Below, piece by piece: positions 59,051 to 64,000 of a DNA stretch of 64,000 nt. A model generated the notes under the pieces. That model saw nothing but the letters and a program-made list of their open reading frames with translations. It was not told the origin of the DNA and did no database searches. The stretch comes from Microbulbifer pacificus (GTDB lineage: Bacteria; Pseudomonadota; Gammaproteobacteria; Pseudomonadales; Cellvibrionaceae), in assembly GCF_002959965.1 (NCBI RefSeq), contig NZ_PREV01000027.1:1426001-1490000 (forward strand), written 5' to 3'. Made by a program: the position numbers and the translations under genes. Position 1 is the stretch's first letter, and each line of letters starts with the position of its first letter.

Positions 59051-60940
59051 CTATTCACCGCCAGCGATGTCAATTTTTGCCTTGCTCGCAAGGAATTGCT
59101 GTACTGCCGTCAACTCGGACGTGCCCTGCATCGAAGCCAGTTGCTGCATGAGGGCATCCCGCTGCTCCTTACTTTGACGGGCCAGATCGCCCGGACGCAC
59201 TGCACGTAACTGGGCCACAACTACGTCACCGGTAGCGAGCCTGAAATGCGCCAGGTTTTCGGCCCCGGGCTTTGGCGCCGCCATGCCGAATACATGGTCA
59301 GTTACTTCGCCACGGACTCCGAAACCGCCACGACGGGTTTTGTCGCTGGTTTCCAGCGTCAGCCCTTCGGCAGCGGCGACGTCCGCCAGCGATTCACCAG
59401 ACTGTACCTTCTGCTGGAGGGCGTCAGCATTAGCCGCCAACTGCTCACTCGCCTTTTCACGCTTCAGCAAATCCACGATCTGGACCTTAACTTCGTCCAG
59501 GGGCTTCACGCCAGCCGACTTGTGCTCCACAACCTTCAATACTACAGAGTGGTTGTCACTCAGATTGAGCACGTCCGAGGTATTGCCATCCTCCATCACT
59601 TCAGGAGAAAACGCGGCCTCAATTACTTTGCCATCCGCAGCGATACCCGGTCCCCCCTGGCGGGAGAACAACGGAGACTTCTGCACGGAAACGCCCAACT
59701 CCTCCGCCGGTTCCGCCAGAGATGCGGCGTTGTAGGCGAGATCGCCGAGGCGGCTTACCGCATCGAGAAACTCGCGCTCGGCTTCCGCATTGCGCAGGCG
59801 AGCCGAAATGGCCGCCTTGCGCTCTTCAAACGTTGGCGGTTCAGCGTCAGCCACCTCAATCAACTTGATAAAGTGGGTACCGTCATCGGTCTTGACCGGA
59901 CCAGAAACTTGCCCCACTTCCAATTTTGCCAACGCATCTTCAAATGGCTCAGGAAAGACATCGCCGCTGGTAAAGCCAACATCACCGCCCTCTTCGCGGG
60001 AAATGATGTCGTCGGAATACTCTTTTGCCAATGCGGCGAAATCGCCGTTGCTATCCAGTTTACCCTGGACTTCTGCCACTTTATTTTGCGCGGCTTCGTC
60101 ATCGCCTTCGATCAGGATATGCGCGGCGTGACGGCGCACGCTTGCCTGGAAACTCTTTACTTCCTGGTCGTACTGAGCCCGCACGTCATCCTCGGAAATA
60201 TCGATATTGCCGGCAAACTGTTCGGGAGTCAGCTCGATGTACTCAATAGCCACCTGCTCAGGGCGCTGGAACTCTTGCTGGTGACGATCGTAGTAGGATT
60301 GAACCTCTTCATCGGCAACCTGAATATTTTCCAGCAAAGGCGCTGCCGAAAGAGTGATGTAATCAAAGTCCCGCTCTTCCATTGAAACGGCAACCACGTT
60401 CTCTGCACCGCTTTTAGTCACGAAGGCACTGTCAGCAACACCTCCAGCAAACTGCTGCATGACCATTTCCTGCTCCAGCAGCTGGCGGAAAGCGGCCGGG
60501 CTGTAGCCCATTCGACGAAGCCCATCCCGGAACATCTGTTGATCAAACTGCCCATTAACCTGGAAGCCAGGCATCTGCACAATTTCTTTATCCACTGCCG
60601 CGGTACTCATCACCATACCGCTCTCCTGAGCAGCCTGGCGCATCACCGCCGCGTTGACCAACTGTTGAAGGACAGGGCCACGAAGCTGCTCGTCGGTCAG
60701 CAAGTCCGCAGGCACATTTTCTCCATACTGGCTTTCGATCATGCTGCGGCGATTCTGAATCGCCCTCTGCAAATCCAGATTGGAAATTTTTTCACCGTTT
60801 ACTTCAGCCGCTTTATTGGCTGAATCCCCACTGGCACCGGTGAAAAAATCTATACCACCGATCACCATGATAAATCCGAAAAACGCTGCAACAATGATCG
60901 CAGCAGTTCCTTTCAGGTTGTCGCGCATGGACTGAAGCAT
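59051..60940 (-). CDS. ppiD: Periplasmic folding chaperone / peptidyl-prolyl isomerase D
   Basis: A 629-residue inner-membrane-anchored chaperone beside the Sec channel. It starts MLQSMRDNLKGTAAIIVAAF with one membrane helix, then a SurA-like N-domain (VNGEKISNLDLQRAIQNRRS, PGFQVNGQFDQQMFRDGLRR) and one parvulin domain around residues 265-355 (RRHAAHILIEGDDEAAQNKV, FAALAKEYSDDIISREEGGD, HFIKLIEV). The C-terminal region has a further degenerate parvulin-like part. It is between hupB and mltD, the order lon-hupB-ppiD being the classical gammaproteobacterial one. Confidence 0.95.
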   Translation of the reverse strand: MLQSMRDNLKGTAAIIVAAFFGFIMVIGGIDFFTGASGDSANKAAEVNGEKISNLDLQRAIQNRRSMIESQYGENVPADLLTDEQLRGPVLQQLVNAAVMRQAAQESGMVMSTAAVDKEIVQMPGFQVNGQFDQQMFRDGLRRMGYSPAAFRQLLEQEMVMQQFAGGVADSAFVTKSGAENVVAVSMEERDFDYITLSAAPLLENIQVADEEVQSYYDRHQQEFQRPEQVAIEYIELTPEQFAGNIDISEDDVRAQYDQEVKSFQASVRRHAAHILIEGDDEAAQNKVAEVQGKLDSNGDFAALAKEYSDDIISREEGGDVGFTSGDVFPEPFEDALAKLEVGQVSGPVKTDDGTHFIKLIEVADAEPPTFEERKAAISARLRNAEAEREFLDAVSRLGDLAYNAASLAEPAEELGVSVQKSPLFSRQGGPGIAADGKVIEAAFSPEVMEDGNTSDVLNLSDNHSVVLKVVEHKSAGVKPLDEVKVQIVDLLKREKASEQLAANADALQQKVQSGESLADVAAAEGLTLETSDKTRRGGFGVRGEVTDHVFGMAAPKPGAENLAHFRLATGDVVVAQLRAVRPGDLARQSKEQRDALMQQLASMQGTSELTAVQQFLASKAKIDIAGGE

Positions 60941-61116
60941 ATTCAGCTCCGAAATTAACTCTTATCTGTACACAATCGGATCAATGTTTATTGTTATTCC
61001 AACGAGTCATCCTCATGAACAGTGGCAACTAAGTGACTGCGCTCAAGTAGAATATGGTACTCGCCGAATTGGGCCTTGGCCCACAGATCCAAATGAAAAA
61101 CTCAGTGACTCAGAAA

Positions 61117-61147
61117 CAAAAAAGGCGCATCCAACTGATACGCCTCT
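61117..61147 (-). terminator. Intrinsic terminator after hupB
   Basis: On the minus strand AGGCGTATC-AGTTG-GATGCGCCT (one G-U pair) is followed by six T residues. It lies 30 bases beyond the hupB stop. Confidence 0.8.
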
Positions 61148-61174
61148 TTGAAGCATTGTGTATTACAAGGCTTC

Positions 61175-61447
61175 TTACTGAACCGCGTCTTTCAAAGCTT
61201 TACCGGCTTTGAAATTCGGAATTTTTGCCGCAGCGATTTCAATAGGGTCGCCAGTGCGCGGATTGCGGCCAGTGCGTGCTGCACGCTCTTTAACAGCAAA
61301 GGTGCCAAAGCCAACCAAGGCAACCTGATCACCCTTCTTCAGTGCGTCGGTAATGCTTTCTACCATGGCGTCCAGAGCACGGCCGGCAGCTGCCTTGGGA
61401 ATGTCGGCAGATGCGGCAATGGCTTCAATCAGTTCGGACTTATTCAC
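61175..61447 (-). CDS. hupB: DNA-binding protein HU, beta subunit
   Basis: A 90-residue nucleoid protein that bends DNA without sequence preference. [20 protein letters not shown] starts the helical dimer core; [40 protein letters not shown] spans the beta arms with the conserved GFGTF and Pro at the arm tip. It is between ppiD and lon. The leader RNA carries four TAGGT-type repeats (61470-61494, plus-strand wording). Confidence 0.97.
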   Translation of the reverse strand: MNKSELIEAIAASADIPKAAAGRALDAMVESITDALKKGDQVALVGFGTFAVKERAARTGRNPRTGDPIEIAAAKIPNFKAGKALKDAVQ

Positions 61448-61955
61448 GCTATATCCCTCTGTTCTTTTCTAGGTCTAGGTTTAGGTTTCTAGGTGTGTAT
61501 TTGGTTCTGTTGCAGCCCCTTTATAGCGAGGCGCATTCATGCAATTTGCAGTCGAATTTTATTAGCCCGCGGCTCCCCCGCAGCGCAACAAGCCACGTTT
61601 TATACCAACTGCCTGTTAGTGGGTCAAGGAACCACGCGGCTTTGCGGGGAGTTGGGCATTTTTAAATCACACCTGTTCAGGCTATGCCCGTCGAGTTCAT
61701 TTTTTAACCTGCACTTGCGCAGGCTGCGTACTCTACGCGACTTCTATCTTCCTGTTCAACGGTTTTTTATCCAAGGCACAAATAAAAGGTTTACGCCATA
61801 CGAACAGGCACAGAATTGATAAAAATCCCTGCCCCAACCGTATTTTTCCAGCTACCAGTGGTGCACTGACGCTCAAAAAACACCCACAAAAAAGAGGGCT
61901 CGCAAGCCCTCTAGCTACACCCCAAACTGCTCAAAATTGCATCAGCAGTTTCGTA
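61448..61955. other. Intergenic region between lon and hupB
   Basis: A 508-base gap between lon and hupB, both on minus. It contains the lon terminator (61886-61912), the hupB leader with four TAGGT repeats (61470-61494) and a candidate -10 TATAAA near 61520-61525. The middle (61560-61880) shows no gene. Confidence 0.5.
61886..61912 (-). terminator. Intrinsic terminator of lon
   Basis: On the minus strand AGAGGGCT-TGCG-AGCCCTCT is followed by six T residues, 44 bases after the lon stop. Confidence 0.9.
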
Positions 61956-64000
61956 TCAATGCGTCTGTATTGAACGCTGAGAACGCTCCTCAGCCTGTTT
62001 CTGCAAGGCGGAATACTCTTCATCACTCAAGGGGCTCGGCATTTTTTCCAGTGCGTACTCGAAGACTTGATCAATCCACTTCACTGGCTTGATCACCAGA
62101 TCCTGCTGGATATTGTCAGGAATATCTTTCAAATCCCGCTCGTTGTCCGCCGGAATCAGAACCGTCTTGATACCACCGCGATGAGCCGCTAGTAACTTCT
62201 CCTTGAGACCACCGATACGCAATACCTCACCGCGCAAAGTAATTTCACCGGTCATGGCAACATCTGCGCGCACAGGAATGTTCGTCAGCACAGAGGCCAA
62301 CACGGTACACATGGCGATACCCGCAGACGGACCATCTTTTGGTGTCGCCCCTTCCGGTACGTGGATATGAATATCCCGCGTCTCATGAAAGTCCGGTGCA
62401 ACACCCAGAGCCTGGGCACGGGCACGGACCACCGTCAACGCCGCCTGAATGGACTCCTGCATCACATCACCGAGTGAGCCGGTCTTGATGACACGCCCCT
62501 TGCCTGCGACAGCGGACGCTTCAATGGTGAGCAGTTCGCCCCCAACTTCGGTCCAGGCAAGCCCGGTCACCTGTCCGATCTTGTTTTCCTCTTCCGCACG
62601 CCCGTAATCGAACTTGCGAACACCGAGCAACTCTTCCAGTTGTTCCGACTTGACCACCACCTTACTGGTTGTACCCTTGCGCACATGTTCGGTAACCACC
62701 TTGCGGCAGATTTTGGCCATCTCCCGATCGAGCCCGCGCACTCCGGCTTCACGAGTGTAGTAGCGCACCACATCGCGTACGGCTTCATCGGTTATATCAA
62801 GCTCTTCGGCCTTCAGTCCCGCTGCGTTGCGCTGCTTCGGTATCAGGTAGCGCTGGGCGATGTTCAGCTTTTCATCCTCGGTATAACCGGGAATACGGAT
62901 GACTTCCATCCGATCCAGCAGAGGCCCGGGAATATTCATGGAATTGGATGTGCAAACGAACATTACGTCGGACAGATCGTAATCTACTTCCAAGTAGTGG
63001 TCGTTAAACGACTTGTTCTGCTCCGGATCAAGGACTTCCAGCAGTGCCGATGCAGGATCACCGCGATGATCCATCCCCATTTTGTCCACTTCATCGAGCA
63101 GGAAGAGAGGGTTCTTGACTCCCACCTTGGCAATTTTTTGCACTAACTTACCGGGCAACGAACCGATATATGTACGACGATGCCCGCGAATTTCCGCTTC
63201 ATCGCGTACGCCGCCCAAAGCCATACGGACATATTTACGATTGGTTGCACGCGCAATGGACTCCCCCAGGGAAGTCTTGCCCACACCGGGAGGGCCAACC
63301 AGACACAGAATAGGTCCTTTGACTTTTTTAACCCGCTTTTGCACCGCGAGGTATTCAAGAATCCGCTCTTTGACTTCTTCCAGGCCATAGTGATCCTTGT
63401 TCAGAATCTCTTCCGCCTTTACCAGATCATGACGTACCCGGCTCGCTTTCTTCCAGGGCACACTGAGCATCCAGTCAATATAGCTCCGCAGCACCGAAGC
63501 CTCGGCGGACATCGGCGACATCATTTTCAGTTTGCCGAGTTCTGCACGCGTCTTTTTTTCCGCTTCCGCGGACATTCCGGAATCGGCAATTTTTCTTTCC
63601 AGCTCTTCAACTTCATTGGGCTCTTCGGTGATTTCGCCCAACTCCTTCTGAATGGCCTTCATCTGCTCGTTCAGGTAGTACTCGCGCTGGCTCTTCTCCA
63701 TTTGCTTCTTCACGCGCCCGCGAATACGCTTCTCTACCTGGATAAGGTCAATTTCCGAATCCATCAATCCAAGCAGATGCTCCAGACGCTCTTTAACGCT
63801 GATGGTCTCCAGCAGCTCCTGCTTCTGCGGCAGATCCAGTGACATATGCGCGGCAATGGTATCCGCCAGACGTCCAGGCTCATCAATGCCAGACAGGGAA
63901 GTCATTACCTCATTGGGAACCTTCTTGCTGACAGTGACATACTGTTCGAATTGAGACATGGCGGAGCGCACCAATGCCTCTGCCTCCGCTTCCGGCAGCT
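61956..64000 (-). CDS. lon: ATP-dependent protease Lon, missing about 120 N-terminal residues (runs off the right edge)
   Basis: Cytosolic AAA+ protease of class LonA. Some 680 residues are visible; the frame continues past base 64000 with no stop, and the internal Met at 63974 is not the real start. The visible N-part is the coiled-coil ([28 protein letters not shown]). Walker [21 protein letters not shown], Walker [13 protein letters not shown] and the sensor region follow; the protease active site [20 protein letters not shown] holds Ser and [20 protein letters not shown] holds Lys of the Ser-Lys dyad. In Pseudomonas lon precedes hupB and ppiD in the same way. Confidence 0.97.
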   Translation of the reverse strand, partial: LPEAEAEALVRSAMSQFEQYVTVSKKVPNEVMTSLSGIDEPGRLADTIAAHMSLDLPQKQELLETISVKERLEHLLGLMDSEIDLIQVEKRIRGRVKKQMEKSQREYYLNEQMKAIQKELGEITEEPNEVEELERKIADSGMSAEAEKKTRAELGKLKMMSPMSAEASVLRSYIDWMLSVPWKKASRVRHDLVKAEEILNKDHYGLEEVKERILEYLAVQKRVKKVKGPILCLVGPPGVGKTSLGESIARATNRKYVRMALGGVRDEAEIRGHRRTYIGSLPGKLVQKIAKVGVKNPLFLLDEVDKMGMDHRGDPASALLEVLDPEQNKSFNDHYLEVDYDLSDVMFVCTSNSMNIPGPLLDRMEVIRIPGYTEDEKLNIAQRYLIPKQRNAAGLKAEELDITDEAVRDVVRYYTREAGVRGLDREMAKICRKVVTEHVRKGTTSKVVVKSEQLEELLGVRKFDYGRAEEENKIGQVTGLAWTEVGGELLTIEASAVAGKGRVIKTGSLGDVMQESIQAALTVVRARAQALGVAPDFHETRDIHIHVPEGATPKDGPSAGIAMCTVLASVLTNIPVRADVAMTGEITLRGEVLRIGGLKEKLLAAHRGGIKTVLIPADNERDLKDIPDNIQQDLVIKPVKWIDQVFEYALEKMPSPLSDEEYSALQKQAEERSQRSIQTH

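Noticed and set aside
59246..60385. Plus-strand frame opposite ppiD
   Set aside because: Shadow of ppiD; the parvulin motifs lie on minus.
1..64000. tRNA, rRNA, CRISPR array, transposase, integrase or phage genes
   Set aside because: No cloverleaf, spaced direct repeats, or DDE/recombinase motifs were seen on either strand.

Overview
The window looks like the chromosome of a marine gammaproteobacterium of the Cellvibrionales type, close to Microbulbifer. This is inferred from moderate-to-high GC, an NhaB Na+/H+ antiporter, O/P-type porins, OmpW, PagL, and two gene blocks whose order matches Pseudomonas. The left block (1-5000) is gyrA, then mtaD-ubiG-mupP-yciK. The right block (about 48900-64000) is nudC-fimL-nhaB-dnaQ-rnhA-methyltransferase-gloB-mltD-ppiD-hupB-lon. 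No tRNA, rRNA, CRISPR array, transposase or phage gene was recognised.

Region by region: 1-5400 holds DNA gyrase A (partial), methylthioadenosine deaminase, ubiquinone methyltransferase, a MurNAc-6-phosphate phosphatase and a short-chain dehydrogenase. 5600-9800 holds a MurNAc-6-phosphate etherase, two small envelope proteins, a divergent sigma-70 factor with an odd translation start, and a lipid A deacylase. 9990-15400 has two family-4 glycosyltransferases, a TraB/GumN protein, a decayed porin fragment and its intact paralogue. 15450-19750 is a large fused indolepyruvate:ferredoxin oxidoreductase divergent from an Lrp regulator. An intergenic nested inverted repeat follows. 20037-25418 is a shikimate kinase-like gene and a surface-glycan or glycolipid-like set (hexapeptide acyltransferase, two methyltransferases, an alpha/alpha-toroid protein, a glycosyltransferase).

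25640-33800 holds OmpW, putrescine catabolism (gamma-glutamylputrescine synthetase-like and an SpuC-like aminotransferase), and a gloA-patatin-GntR-DUF6122 operon facing a class V aminotransferase across two palindromes. 33862-35862 carries SIMPL, DUF2058 and DUF1415 proteins. 35906-42165 is a sulfide-stress regulon: a BigR-like repressor, YeeE/YedE halves, a DUF442 protein and a persulfide dioxygenase-like hydrolase, read outward from one palindromic operator. Each arm ends in a SulP transporter. 42252-50466 holds a UvrD-like helicase, a DUF4919 lipoprotein, a second patatin, acuI, sohB, a membrane protein and nudC.

The genes together cover envelope upkeep (murein recycling, LPS trimming, lytic transglycosylase, periplasmic folding), reactive sulfur and methylglyoxal detoxification (gloA, gloB), polyamine and aromatic amino-acid breakdown, and DNA housekeeping. 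The points most worth a second look are the mirror-image SulP/BigR regulon, the start of the sigma gene, MupP and MurQ sharing one substrate, the 20.6-25.4 kb glyco-cluster, and several unassigned palindromes.
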